DNA of 64,000 bases from Ostrinia nubilalis. Its lineage: Eukaryota > Arthropoda > Insecta > Lepidoptera > Crambidae. The DNA lies in the NCBI RefSeq assembly GCF_963855985.1, contig NC_087109.1, forward strand, positions 4,236,001 to 4,300,000, given 5' to 3'. Below are positions 11,889-23,139 of the stretch, piece after piece (the first letter of the stretch is position 1; every line of letters starts with the position of its first letter). The translations under genes and the position numbers were made by a program. The notes under the pieces are model-generated. The model was not told where the DNA came from and did not search any database. It saw nothing but the letters and a program-made list of their open reading frames with translations.

Positions 11889-12309
11889 ATATATCTTCGG
11901 ATCTCAGTACTAAACTTCCAGATTCGTACTAAAAGTCATCTCATTTGACTAAAAGTGCTTGAAAACTTCAGATACCGTAAAAATCACGAAAAATAATATT
12001 TGTATTGAATTTTATTCAATTGACAAAGCTAAAAATATATAAATTACACTAAAACTGTTAGATTTTTTTTTAAACTTTTTAACAACGTCCCGTACCAGGT
12101 GGGGTGTGTGACACCCACACGCACTTTAAAGGCATGTAACTCAGTTGGTAGTCACCGCTGGACTGATTTTGCAGTGCTGATCGAAGCAGCAGTGTCATAA
12201 TTCCAGCTACTGAGAATTTAAAATTCAGCACTTGCAAATTTTTAAAATTGTGGCTATTTTTAAAGGACTGGGGTGTGTCACACCCCACCTCGTACAGCGA
12301 GGGTTAATC

Positions 12310-12950
12310 AACTCAGCAAGAAAAATGCACTCGAAATAAATGAGTTTCTAGAGTCGTTAGTTAGGTTTTTCTGCAAAAACCATAAATAAAATGACAATTA
12401 ACATTCCTCGTGAACTTTTATTTTAATTAATAAAAAGTGAAAAAGTTTTTACGTTAGCTCATTTGTTTGAAAGAGAGAAAAAGTGTCAATAGTTAGTGCT
12501 AGAAGGTTTATGAGAATTAATTTTTAATATAATCATCTCTATCGTTTAAATTATATTTTATTTTATTTTATCATAATTCATAATCTCAAATTGTTCTAAT
12601 CACTATAATTATGAACTTTTCTTTTTTGTAGTAATAACAGTATCATTAGAGAAATATTTTAGTATCATAGAAAAAGTATTATCTTATTTCTTCTGCCGAA
12701 AAAAACTTTAGTTTACAAAACGATCCTAAAAATTCAGGTAAAATATTGAGCTTACTTCCAAAATAATTGGTATTACCGAAACCAAAATCTTATTAGTGTT
12801 ATTACGGTAATTTTATAATCTCAAAGACATTATAATGGCCCATAAAATTTTTTCGAGCAATAACTGTTAAACTGAATTGCATGTTAACTTAAATAATAAG
12901 TAATTGCATTATTTCATCTCATGTTTTTTAATAATTTCTCCACAAAGACG
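12310..12950. other. No recognisable feature
   Basis: Very AT-rich, low complexity in places. Confidence 0.5.
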
Positions 12951-12954
12951 CCTG

Positions 12955-13025
12955 CATTGGTAGTTGGGTTACTGGATTACAAAGTATCTGGTTGTGGGTT
13001 CGAATTCCACTAGGGTCAAAGCTCG
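12955..13025 (+). mobile_element. tRNA-like SINE head, decayed
   Basis: GCATTGGTAGTTGGGTTACTG then GTGGGTTCGAATTCCAC, which contains a good B box. No body is recognisable downstream. Confidence 0.45.
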
Positions 13026-13248
13026 ATGCAAAAGATGAGCAAGAAAATTAATACGTTTAGGACGTCTGAAATTATCTTAAATACCAGTAATAGTCTTCTT
13101 CTAACTTGTCATTTTATAATAATTGAGATCACAGCTGATTGTGTGGAAATGTGATTAGTCCCCACTAGGACTCCCATTACCTTCTGACACAATATAACAA
13201 GTTCCGCAAAATTGATCAATTCTAGGGAGACTGTCACCAAACATGTTA

Positions 13249-13400
13249 CGGGACTAGTTCCCACCGCTGCAACTCGTGTGTAAGCCTCTACAGCTGGACC
13301 GCCAATAAAAACCCAACCAGTGAAGGTCAAGTTAGTCCCGGGGGAAAGTTAAACTGTCATTGGACCCGCAACGAAATTAATCAGAAGGAGGAGTTCGAAG
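13249..13400 (+). repeat. GGGGGAAAGTTAA dispersed repeat, copy 2
   Basis: CCCACCGCTGCAACTC, GACCGCCAATAAAAACCCAA, GGGGGAAAGTTAAACTGTC, CGCAACGAAATTAATCAGAA. Confidence 0.65.
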
Positions 13401-13466
13401 TTCACCAAACATGTTATTGTTTCCCTAATTCCGTCCACTCTGATGAATCGTATATTGTCCGATACT

Positions 13467-13670
13467 ATATAGATCGTTTCATCCACGAAGACGCGCCCCA
13501 CCAATTTTTGGTCGAGAGAAGCGCGGAGTGCGGAGAGTTTGATCCGAGCAATCCGAACGTCATTATTGTAGTGTGCGTGTACACTCATGGATGATTTAGC
13601 GTGTACGATAACACTCAAACATTAGCGGAAGAATGGCGGGGCGCATCTTCGTGGATGAAACGATCTATAT
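13467..13670. mobile_element. TA-flanked MITE, ATAGATCGTTTCATCC family, copy 1
   Basis: TAGATCGTTTCATCCACGAA at the left and its inverted copy TTCGTGGATGAAACGATCTA at the right, with TA outside each. The interior (GATTTAGCGTGTAC, AACACTCAAACATTAGCGG) is shared with 55238-55442. A TA duplication would fit a Tc1/mariner-type origin, which is inference. Confidence 0.72.
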
Positions 13671-13679
13671 CAGAGTTCA

Positions 13680-14640
13680 GTTCAATCAGCGATCAGCTTT
13701 GTCCAGCGGAGAGGAGTCCATCGCTCTTCGCGCGCCGCAGGCGGTGCGACATTCCAGCGCTGCTGATTATTATGCCGGCTCCAGTGTTGCCAGTCGCGGA
13801 CAGGGAAATACCCCGGTGAAATAATTTAAGTTATCTTCCTGTTTTTTTTTTTAAAGGAATGCAAAATACCTAACGGTGATTACCAAGGAGGTACACTTCA
13901 AGCATGAAGTTTTTCTAGATGATTAAACTGGGGGGAAAATCACTTTAAAAAAATGTCGTGTAGGAGACTGATTAATAATTATGTGTTATTATTTAACTTG
14001 TAGTTTAATAAAATTGGCATTTAAAACAGACATTTTAAAATCGTGTTTAAGAAAGAAATCTTAATAGTTTTATAGAGATTTATAACAATCATCTATAGTT
14101 ACAATATTTTCCTTGTACAAATATTTTAAAAGCTCAGATGTTTGGCAAGAAAATATCAACGCGTAGTTTTTTCAGACTGGCAACATCAAAACAAGCGCGC
14201 GCGCACTTTTTGCTCCCCGATAGCTCTGACAGCGCTAAAAAGGATCAACAATGGCGAACGGATAAAGTTTTATTTTTCGGGGTCGCGAAAAAAAGTATCT
14301 CTCACACCTGGAGAATCGTTTCATATGATACTTGTGGAATGTAGTGCGGTACTTTACTTTTGCACGGTAGGCGTTGATAAATGGCTACATTATAAATTGT
14401 TCTTGTAGCTTTTTTTTCATACACAATCGGCTGGTTGTTGATGATTTTCGATAAAGTGAATATGATAGGTAAATTCGTAAAATGTGGTTACCTATGCTCC
14501 ACCTCTACCTACTTCTAACTTTAGTAGAATAGGTAAATAATAAAGTAACAAAAAAAAAATTCACTGCCTAAAAGGGTCAGGATCTATAGAAGGATTTTAA
14601 ATGGCTGTAGCCAGGAGAGAATCCTTATAAAAAATACCCC
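13680..14640. other. Two GC-rich patches, no gene
   Basis: 13690-13820 (CTTCGCGCGCCGCAGGCGG) and 14138-14350 (AAGCGCGCGCGCAC, CCTTTTTAGCGCTG on the complement) are richer in CpG than their surroundings. Frames of 60-90 codons overlap in several registers, none with family resemblance. They could be promoter-proximal or MITE remnants. Confidence 0.4.
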
Positions 14641-15060
14641 ATGAGAGTTCATGAGACCCCAAGATAGAGTCAAAATGTTGGTAAGATATTTAAAAGCTTT
14701 AGAAGAGAATAGCAGAGAATTTAGGAAGGCATAGACTACTTAACTCCAGTAGTAGACTGGAGTAGGCTGATGATCAATGTTCTTCAGACATTAGGCTTCT
14801 AAAATTGTGCCAAGAATTTGTGTGTGGTTATCACTAAATCGTTTAACTTTAAACTAATGTGGAACAGTAACTAAGTACTTGATGTAACTTTTCCCGTACA
14901 AAAACACATTCCGATTGAAATGGAAAGCGTTTAGAATTGAGCACAACACCTCACGGCATCCTTTGTTCAATGCGCTTAACAATGTCAGTATAGTTCATCT
15001 ATAGTGCATAATTGATGTTACATGTAGTTGGTTGAGTACGAACAAGTTGTTCTTTTTCCA
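14641..15060. other. Possible LINE 3' trace
   Basis: TTAGGAAGGCATAGACTAC, CCAGTAGTAGACTGGAGTAG, GCTGATGATC at 14720-14776 resembles a decayed RTE/CR1-type end. Confidence 0.35.
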
Positions 15061-15109
15061 AGGGCTAACATCTGAGATCACAGCTGGACTTAATCAATGT
15101 AGTTTTTGG

Positions 15110-15220
15110 CTGTAACTCCTGTGTAGCCAGAGTCTGCAGCTTGACCCGTAATAAAATTTGTCTAAGGGGAAAGTTAAACTGTCATTGGACCCGCAACGAA
15201 ATTAATCAGAAGAACATAGT
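15110..15220 (+). repeat. GGGGGAAAGTTAA dispersed repeat, copy 3
   Basis: TGTAACTCCTGTGTAGCCAG, GGGGAAAGTTAAACTGTCAT, CGCAACGAAATTAATCAGAA. Its first half is truncated. Confidence 0.6.
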
Positions 15221-15282
15221 TTTTGGCAGTGCAGAATGGAACCTCTCCCACTCTTTCCAGCACGAATGTCGTAAGACTAAGA

Positions 15283-15412
15283 GACAAATATGCGAACATC
15301 AGGCCTCCCCAACCCGTCTAGCCAGCGAGGCCAAACACTTCATTTGTCTCTGGTATATTACCTATAGAGGCTCCTGCATGCAGTAGATGGTCCTCAGTGA
15401 CTTGATGTGATG
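15283..15412 (+). repeat. GCGAACATCAGGCCTCCCC dispersed repeat, copy 2
   Basis: GCGAACATCAGGCCTCCCCA, CTAGCCAGCGAGGCC, ATTTGTCTCTGGTA. It follows copy 3 of the GGGGGAAAGTTAA repeat closely, as at 45583-45928, so the two may be parts of one element. Confidence 0.6.
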
Positions 15413-16260
15413 ATGAACTTTTTTATAACGCGAATAGCTAAGGGCTGGAATTCACTGCTTGCTCTTGGAATTCACGTCTTTCCCGAACACTAGGTGACTG
15501 AGTTTCTTCCGCCACTTCTTCTAAGCACCAGTTCATAATAGGTAAGATAAGTAGGTAGTGCAAGCTATTTGCGTGGACGGTGTATAAGCGCCCTGGAAAG
15601 CGCCCGCAGTCAAATACCTGCTTTGTTCAGCATTAAAAAAGCGTCAGGCCTGTTTCAATCAGGCAAGTTGATGGTGCCTCTAGTTTGAATGTCTTCTTTC
15701 AGAACCTGTACATAAATCCGTCAAAAATTCTCAAAAACCTACCATTCGCATCACTTCATACTTCATGCGTAGCCTTACCGAACTACTTTTTATTGCGCAT
15801 AGCGTGCGCAAGTCGCGTGCGCCCGCGCATCGTAAGCGGCAGACCCAGACATACTGTTTATTTTTGATATTTATCTACGCACTCTTATTGACCGGCTTAA
15901 TTAACTCGCTATGGGTTAACAATGTAATGCAATGGTTAACCATTTTAAACTCTATATTTAGAGTTTACGATTGCCACTTCAATTATGTGCAATTAAGTAT
16001 TTTAGTATTAGTCTAATGTTGAACGGTTACATTGTAAATTGCTTATTTCCGATGTGAAATAATTTAATAAGTTTCGTTGCTTTAGTATTATTGTGGTAGG
16101 TATATTAAATATTAAGTTCTTTCAAAGGCATTTATAATGTTTGTAAATAAAGTATTAAAAGTAGGTATTTATAAAAATAAAATTGTATAATATTTTTGCA
16201 AGGCGACGTTTTTCAAAAACTAGCTAGCCTAGCTTCAATAATTTATTTAATTTATTTTTA

Positions 16261-16310
16261 TTTACTACTAGCGGCCGCCCGCGACTTCGTACGCGTGGAT
16301 CCCGTTTTAC
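16261..16310 (+). repeat. GCGGCCGCCCGCGACTTCG repeat border
   Basis: GCGGCCGCCCGCGACTTCGT, ACGCGTGGATCCCG, TTTTACCCC. The same border, inverted, ends the copies at 32416, 34855 and 40560. Together with the tandem units it forms one interspersed element. Confidence 0.65.
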
Positions 16311-16331
16311 CCCTTCATCTATCTTACGCGG

Positions 16332-16845
16332 TTTAGATTTTTTCATACAAATGTTTTTTCCCGCTAACTCCCGTTCTGTTGTAACTAAGCTTTAAGTTTA
16401 CTAAGATACGTGCATGCCAAATTTCAAGCGTCTAACTTAAGCAGTTTAGATTTTTTCATACAAATGTTTTTTTCCCGCTAACTCCCGATCCCGTGGGATT
16501 TTTGCAATATCCTGTTGTAACTAAGCTTTAAATTTACTAAGATACCTGCATGCCAAATTTCAAGCGTCTAATTTAAGCGGTTTAGATTTTTATACAAAAG
16601 GATTTTCCCGCTAATTCCTGTTCCCGTGGGAATTTTGCAATATCCTGGTGTAACTAAGCTTTAAGTTTACTAAGGTACCTGCATGCCAAATTGAAAGTGT
16701 CTAACTTAAGCGGTTTAGATTTTTCATACAAAAGGATTTTCCCGTTAATTCCCGTTCACGTGGGAATTCCTAAGTATCCTATAACCTGCCCAGGAGTACG
16801 AAGAATAATTATACCAAATTTCGTTAAAATCCGTCGAGTAGTTTT
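16332..16845 (+). repeat. Four tandem units of 113-136 bp
   Basis: TTTAGATTTTT...CATACAA starts units at about 16332, 16445, 16581 and 16714. Each unit continues TTCCCGCTAACTCCC, GTAACTAAGCTTTAA, TTACTAAG and GCATGCCAAATTTCAAGCGT. The first unit lacks CCGTGGGATTTTTGCAATAT, and the last diverges after the first half into a shared 3' segment (CCAAATTTCGTTAAAATCCG). Confidence 0.8.
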
Positions 16846-16862
16846 TGTTTCTATAAGGAACA

Positions 16863-16865
<3 letters not shown>

Positions 16866-16894
<29 letters not shown>

Positions 16895-16898
16895 CAAT
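16866..16898 (+). repeat. (GACA)n microsatellite
   Basis: CATACAGACGGACAGACAGA and further GACA units, at the 3' end of the tandem repeat element. Confidence 0.85.
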
Positions 16899-17164
16899 AA
16901 TTTTACTGATTGCATTTTTGGCATCAGTATCGATCACTAATCACCCCCTGATAGTTATTTTGAAATTATATTTCATGTACAGAATTGACCTCTCTACAGA
17001 TTTACTTAAGTATAGATACTAATAAGTAAGTATTTTCAAAGATTTGGAGGTTAATCTATCATGGAAACAAATCTCTTCTTAAAAACACCGTCTTATTTTC
17101 TCTTATAGAGAGAGAAAAGGACATAAAACAGTTTAATTGCATTAAACGCAAGTCTTGTTGAGAG

Positions 17165-17398
17165 TTTATTGTACTAGCTTTCCGCCCGCGTGGAATTTTG
17201 TCTGTCACAGAAAAACTTATCGCGCGCGCCCTGTTTCAAAAACCGGGATAAAAACTATCCTATGTCCTTTCCCGGGACTCAAACTATCTCTATGCCATAT
17301 TTCATCAAAATCGCTTCAGTGGTTTAGGCGTGAAAGCAAGACAGACAGACAGTCAGAGTTACTTTCGCATTTAGAATATTAGTATAGATAGATAGTAT
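17165..17398 (+). repeat. Dispersed repeat ending in GACA units, copy 1
   Basis: CTAGCTTTCCGCCCGCGTGG, TGTCTGTCACAGAAAAAC, GGGATAAAAACTATCCTATG, CGTGAAAGCAAGACAGACAG. Nearly identical but inverted to 51331-51565. Looks like a LINE- or SINE-derived 3' region; class not certain. Confidence 0.65.
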
Positions 17399-17399
17399 A

Positions 17400-18160
17400 G
17401 AAGTTTACTTGGGCTCATTACGTGCCGTTGTCACATTATAAATAAGCGGGAGAAAGTCCATTTGTGACGATTTCTATGTAAAATAGGCTAATGTGATCTT
17501 CCCGCTGGTTGTAATATCATTAGCTATGTAATTGGCGAATATTATACATTCAAGAGCTCTAACAAACATTTTATGGCATACTGTTTAATAAAAAAACAAT
17601 TGAAATAATGTGTGTTTCCAACCTATTCCTTCCCAATTAAAAAAACATAGCTGGCTGGAAGAAAATAAAAAACAAATCTTTGCGTCCTTTTTGTTTTTTT
17701 TTTATTGCCTTTTGACTGCGATCGATGTGTGCATTATTTTTGAGAAAGCAAAACTCTTTACTGATATTTTTAAATTCATAACAGAAAGGCAACCTCTTTG
17801 CAATAATTTTTCATTCAAATACTAAAACTGGAGATTTAAAAATAAAAAATGTTATAGGTACGCTTGCTTGCTCTAATTGCTTTAAAATAAGAATCACTTT
17901 TCAACCACGTGCGTATGTTTTAAGTTTTTAACACTAAAGATGATTACATAACTAATTAGAAACATATAATTTTGTGTTCAATCTGTGTAACATCTCCTAC
18001 AGAACCTCAGTCGGCTCCAAGCTTGATTCTTTTAGATTTAGCAACAATTTTAACTGCATTCGTTGCAGAGTAATGAATATTTAAAAACCTTGCAACCAGG
18101 GGGTGCAATTTGCGCGCATTTATAACTAGGGTTGCCATGTTTGATTTGATGAAACAGTGA
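17400..18160. other. No recognisable feature
   Basis: AT-rich sequence only. Confidence 0.5.
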
Positions 18161-18164
18161 GTAA

Positions 18165-18300
18165 CGTTACTATGAGGTCTCACAGTGCGCATGGACGCAC
18201 AGGGTGACACACGAGACAATCACAGAGCTCTATTCAACGCTGTGCGTTCGATTTGCTGCTTCACTTAAGCAAACATCGTTTGTGAATACGGGCGTTAGTT
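18165..18300. mobile_element. MITE with ACGCCCGTAATCACAAAC ends, copy 1
   Basis: TTACTATGAGGTCTCACAG to CATCGTTTGTGAATACGGGCG. The left terminal bases are lost. It is followed (18300-18415) by CTGCACTGCTTCTTTTCAG, GGCCCATTTATTGTCCCG, a dispersed repeat also seen inverted at 54785-54905. Confidence 0.6.
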
Positions 18301-18419
18301 TCCTGCACTGCTTCTTTTCAGAACTGGCCCATTTATTGTCCCGAAGCAGTGGTAGGGTTAATACTGGGACGTGTAAAAATGCTTTTTAAAAGCCTACCTG
18401 CAAAAATAAAATGAGTTTT

Positions 18420-19185
18420 ATGAGCTTTTTTAAAGGGATAGTTTAAACGGATAGTAAACCAAAAGGAAAAGTAAGAGAAATGAAGAATGGGATTTGTTTT
18501 TTTATTGTTTCGTTGTCGTGTCGACTACAAACCTACACAGTGTCAGCCCAAAATTTGCCACAAGAGTGGCGTAGTATATAAGTATTTGGATCACATGAAA
18601 AGGTCTGAAAAAGCCCAGAAAATACCTGACAGGTGGTAACCCTACTCATACGACACCATTAATAGTTTTGTAATGCCTTTTTAATATCATCAGCGTCATG
18701 ATCCTTGTATTCGGATAATGGCTTTGGATTTTTTATTTTGTAGGCATTGATTTGTTTGTTGATTTTTAAAAGGGTTATGGTAATAATTTTGTGTCAACTG
18801 ATAAATCTGTAATATTTCTTGGGACTCTTTTATGGGAAAGAATCAAGTGTGTGAAATATTTATGTAATAAGATTAATACCTTAGTCCTACAGCGAGGTGA
18901 TCGCAATTGAATACTTTTATTTTTAAGTATTTATAAATTATTAAGTATGGAAAACTTTTTCGATAATATTCACTACCATAACAATTAATTTAAGTTTTAA
19001 AACAATATTATTTATGACTTAGTTTAAGGCAGATCTTTTGCACTTCAACCTAACTTAAGTTTAAAAATACCTTCTTGTTTTTTAGAGGTCTAAAAGAATT
19101 AAAATTATCTAATTAGTTAACGCCGTTAATTTGCCAAAGATAATCTAATTTGTATAGTTTTTATAATTTTATACCGTGAGAATCG
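18420..19185. other. No recognisable feature
   Basis: AT-rich. A tRNA-like B box (CCGGTTCGAGTCCCG) occurs slightly later, near 19263, perhaps a SINE trace. Confidence 0.45.
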
Positions 19186-19314
19186 ATGATCGAGGATTCC
19201 CAAGTACGCTTACCGGACAGGACACATAAAAAGAAAACCGTTTGCAATTAATTGCGCCGTCGCCGGTTCGAGTCCCGAACATATTAATATTGGCTTTCCG
19301 TTACTCGCAACTAA

Positions 19315-19934
19315 GAGCCAACGCACACGATACGTTGCGGCGTCACACTGCAAAGATTTCGCCGCATCGCCAACACCGGGGAACCAGACGCAGGTTACGG
19401 GACTATCCCCACCTCTCGTTCCCACCGCTGCAACTCCTGTGTAGCCAGGATCTACAGCTCGACCGCCAATAAAAACAAAACCAGTCAAGTTTGTCCCGAG
19501 GGAAAGTTAAACTGTCATTGGACCCGCAACGAAATTAATCAGAAAAGAAGAACATAGGAGGAGTTCGAAGTGAAGGTTAGCGTATCATCTCTACATTGTC
19601 GACATTCCATCGGCTTGTACTAAGTGATTCGATAACTTTTATTTGTTACCTGCTGCTGTCTTTCCCGAACACTATAATTCGGGCCTTTTCAAGGCGGGAG
19701 TGAATAAGCACTTGCAGAGCAGAGTACCATCCTAGACTGCATCTCACTTAACATCAGGTGCGATTGCGGTCAAATACCCGCCTTGTTTTGCATTAAAAAG
19801 ATTGCGCGACGTGGCGTCGCACCGCTTGTGTGCCCACAGATAGTTACTTTATTTCTGTGTGTAAGATGACGCAGCGACACTGCGACACCGCTCCGGCGTC
19901 ACACCGCACCACAACGCATCGTGTGCTGTGGCTC
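19315..19934. mobile_element. Harbinger-like MITE (GAGCCACAGCACACGATGCG family) with nested repeat
   Basis: GAGCCAACGCACACGATACG at the left and the complement of GAGCCACAGCACACGATGCG at the right. TAA lies outside both (19312-19314, 19935-19937). About 400 bp of unrelated dispersed-repeat sequence (about 19385-19795) splits the element; the original was therefore near 200 bp. Confidence 0.7.
19398..19568 (+). repeat. GGGGGAAAGTTAA dispersed repeat, copy 4 (nested in MITE)
   Basis: GGGACTATCCCCACCTCTCG, GCAACTCCTGTGTAGCCAGG, GAGGGAAAGTTAAACTGTCA. It and the following sequence to about 19795 interrupt the TAA-flanked MITE 19315-19934. Confidence 0.65.
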
Positions 19935-19939
19935 TAAGG

Positions 19940-21420
19940 CGGTGCGTACGCAGATGCGTGTTTATGACTTTGGTTGTAGGAAATATGAATGAATGAATGA
20001 TTTACCTAAGTAATTATTTATTTATATGTACAGACGACGGCGCATCAAGCTTTACACTGTGGCATCTTGTGCTGTTGTAATACCTGCGCATTTACTACCA
20101 AACTGTATCTGTACTGCGGCTGTACAATTTACATTATTTGAAGTTTGGTCCGATGCATGCGGTGAAACATTACCTGTTTAATAATAAACTGTATTAACTC
20201 AAAAAAACTGTTTTAGAGTTTTATCTGATAATGTCGTTTTATGGTAAAAAAAATCCAAAAACTTGACTGATTCATCTCTGTTTTGAGTTAAGACACTGTT
20301 TATCTATTACCCATCAGACCTGTCGACTTCAATAGGTGTCTGTGAAGAAAAAGAAGAAGCCTTATTCCATTTTTTTATCGTATTGCGAAATTTAGATGAG
20401 GTATTTTGGACCCTATTGTGTATAGAAGAAAATAATTACGTACCACATGTTTTGAGTAAGCTGTGAACTTACTGTGCGTCCTGCAAAGGTCGACGTACGG
20501 CCTTACGGTTACCGTGGGAGTGACTTTTAGGGGTCAACTAAACAGAACCAAGAGGTAATTAATTGACCAACTTCTTAGGGGAATTAGCAGAGTGAGAATC
20601 ACTGAGTATCCAAGTGATAGGGTTGAATATTAAATGATATTGAGATCTTTTCTGGCCGGGAGAGCTCACATAACCCACCAGCTGCTACCTGGCTAGTAGT
20701 AGTAGGTATGCAATTTGATACATTTCCCTGACAAAAATGTGAATAATTTATTGTCAATGGAATAATTTTACATGTATTGTTTTAAAGGACATTTTATAAA
20801 GATAATAAAGTCGATAATATAATTAATAAACAGCTTTTGCCAACAGCTTAGCCTAGGTCTGTCGTAGAAAGGCTTTTCCCTCTTTGAAAATCCTATGTTT
20901 TTCCCTAGTTTTCAAACTCTATACCAAACTTAATTTAAATCCGCAGTGGTTTAGGCGTTAAAAGGTAACAGAAAAACAGAGTTACTTTTTTTTATAATAC
21001 GTATTACGGAAGTTTGGATAAAACTAGAACCTATATACGGAACTGTATCACTTTATTACGCTGTTCATAAACGGTTTTCTCGTTCCGTTTTTTAACCGGC
21101 AAGATCGTCCGATAGCCGGTCAGCCCGCTAACTCATAGCAAGTGTATTACAAACTTGATTAACGCAAACTTAATAGGTATTTAATTATAAATTAACGGTT
21201 AAACTATCGATGATTTACAGCTACTAACTTTATAAGTCTGTAACGGGCGATTGCAGGATTTAATCTGTGATTTGTTGACACTTTGTAAATAAATGTCCTA
21301 ATTAAATTACAAGAAACATTACGGTTAAGTGCGAGTCGTACTCGAAAACGAAGGGTTCCGTACTTCCGCAAATGATTGAAAACTATGTAAAGGTTATGGT
21401 TTTTTTCTTAAGTCCGTTAT
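19940..21420. other. Weak repeat traces
   Basis: GACGGCGCATCAAGCTTTACA near 20038 and a complementary GTACTGCGGCTGTACA near 20112 suggest a small inverted element. 20868-21005 is a decayed copy of the 17165-type repeat (GGCTTTTCCC, GTGGTTTAGGCGT). Confidence 0.4.
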
Positions 21421-21424
21421 TTCC

Positions 21425-21556
21425 AAGGTGGACCAACGACCTCATGGAGGTAGCAGGAAGGAGCTGGATGAGGCCGCTACCAATCGGTCAATATGGAAGT
21501 CATTGGGGAAGGCCTATGTTCAGCAGTGGACGTCCTGTGGCTGAAATGATGTAACA
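21425..21556 (+). mobile_element. Second RTE-type LINE family, 3' end
   Basis: AGGTGGACCAACGACCTCATGG, GCAGGAAGGAGCTGGATGAGG, GGCCTATGTTCAGCAGTGGA, CTGTGGCTGAAATGATG. Same polyprotein end (RWTNDL, WMRP) as the first family, but with a CTGAAATGATG terminus. Confidence 0.72.
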
Positions 21557-21559
21557 TTC

Positions 21560-22910
21560 AAGTTTATTTTAACCCCCATTTTTCCAATTTTATTTATTTC
21601 TTGTTAACTTTTTTAACCACAGCGAGGAAGCTCTTGGCCTGTAATCGGTCATTCTCACGATTAGGCGTTCTCAGCCTAATTACCATATTATTTTTGAAAT
21701 TTGGCTTAATTGACTTAAACGCATTTAAATATAAAACACATGAAAAGTACGAATTTAACAATCGTAAAGGCGTCAAATTATTCAAAGTGGTTTTCGCGTA
21801 AATGAGACCCAAAAATTTTATGGTCACGGTAATTAGATAAGGCTAATACTTAATCTAACGGTAATTAGAAAAGATATATAAAATAGCAAAAAACAACATC
21901 TTGCATTGATTAATTTGTACACAAATATATAGCGTCATATAAAAGGCTGTAGGTACTCTTAATAACCCTTTGCAAAAAGAAAAACACTAATTTCTATTAT
22001 TTATTGTATCAAGATATTTTCAGTATACTGCAAGAATCGAGGCTATAACAGGAACACTTAGTTTCAGCAAGAAGGGGCTATGTGTCACATTTAAAATGAG
22101 AGCAGTTAGCTAAATCAGAATCTGAATCATCATTTATTTGCTTTAAATGTGGTACAAACGATGGATACAGATAATGGATCAGGAGGTCTCACAAATTTGA
22201 ATTTTTGGATATGCATTATATCGAAAAATGTATTAATGATATTAGTGTTTTTTCCTCTTTTTAATCTATCTGTGATCAGCCATCACCCATTATCAGATTA
22301 AATTGAATTTGTAATAATGACAGTTCCAGCTCTGCATATCCCATGATTTGTCACCTCGATTCTTTTACAATAAGTTTTCAGATTGATGCTATTCGCTTTC
22401 TCCTGAGCCTGAATGCGGAATTCTCAGAATTTAGAAGTGATGCAGCAAATAGATTTCATGACGTTCTAGTCTTTGTTTGTAACCTCTTTGACGTTTGGTA
22501 TCACTTCAGTGGACTTTGTAAACCGGTCGATGCCATATGTCTACATGGGTCTTAGGATGCATTTGTATTATTTAGTTTGTTCTCCAAACTTCTTCTGCCC
22601 AGTATCCATTGCATATCACGAAGTTTTTTTTCTATGCATGCATAACAAAGTAGGTAGGATGCAGTCTAGGATGGTACAGAGTGCCTATACACTCTCGTCT
22701 TGAAAAGGCCCATTGTCCCCTTTTGTTCTTAATGTGATCACGCCAGGTAAGTGTTACTGTTGGACAATCTCATCTTCTTAGGGAAAAGTTAACATGGATA
22801 GATTTTAATGGTATTATATTAGAATTAATTAATGATTTGACATGTTAATATCAATGATATTAATAGTAAAAATAAATATCTGGTACGAGACATGTTTCAT
22901 GCAGGGGTGA
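21560..22910. other. No recognisable feature
   Basis: Short frames only; nothing beyond low-complexity AT sequence. Confidence 0.45.
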
Positions 22911-22912
22911 CA

Positions 22913-23136
22913 TCTCCTGGCCATCAGGAAGCCCCGATTTCACTCCAGCTAACTTCTTTTTGTGGGGTTACCTTAGGGGCTAAAAACTCTAAAATCCAAC
23001 AACCATGCAGCAACTGAAGCTGAACATTCGTCATGAAATCGAATCTATTTCGAGGTAACTAACGAAAGCTTTTCAAAATTTTGATGTCAGATTGAAAGAA
23101 AAGTCCGTAAAGTTGTTATGCGAAAGTCTAGGTATT
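22913..23136 (+). pseudogene. Mariner-type transposase fossil
   Basis: Reads GSPDFTPANFFLWGYLRG then a stop, then in another frame PTTMQQLKLNIRHEIESIS, stop, LTKAFQNFDVRLKEKSVKLLCE. The SPDxTPxxFFLWGYLK...LKxxIxxEI pattern is the C-terminal half of a DDE transposase type common in insects and related to Tc1/mariner. The third catalytic residue region precedes it and is not preserved. Several stops make it a dead relic. No terminal repeats were found around it. Confidence 0.65.
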
Positions 23137-23139
23137 TTA

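Larger units (their letters stand above)
9975..12303. mobile_element. piggyBac-like TTAA-flanked non-autonomous element (host of a nested transposon)
   Basis: Identical TTAA sites flank the element (9971-9974 and 12304-12307). The ends are inverted: CCCTCCGTGTACGAGGTG on the left and the complement of CCCTCGCTGTACGAGGTG on the right. Just inside each end is an inverted copy of GGGGTGTGACACACCCC-like sequence. The left end carries about 27 extra bases (around ACGTCCCGTACCAGG) that recur at 12084-12098 in the same orientation. TTAA duplication and a CCC start are hallmarks of the piggyBac superfamily. Without the nested insertion it is about 955 bp and has no coding capacity that I can see, so it is a non-autonomous (MITE-like) copy. 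Confidence 0.75.

Noticed and set aside
13601..13824. Overlapping small frames with SSWMKRSI-like translation
   Set aside because: Their first part is the TIR of the TA-flanked MITE; the rest shows no codon or family signal.
14138..14408. Promoter with first exon
   Set aside because: GC-rich, with a CAACAATGGCG start context, but the frame stops after four codons and no donor stands out.
16332..16845. CRISPR-like array
   Set aside because: Units are long diverged tandem repeats without spacers, in a eukaryotic genome.
19210..19488. 92-codon frame with VFIGGRAVDPGYTGVAAVG
   Set aside because: The peptide is the dispersed GGGGGAAAGTTAA repeat in translation; the same words occur at four other loci.
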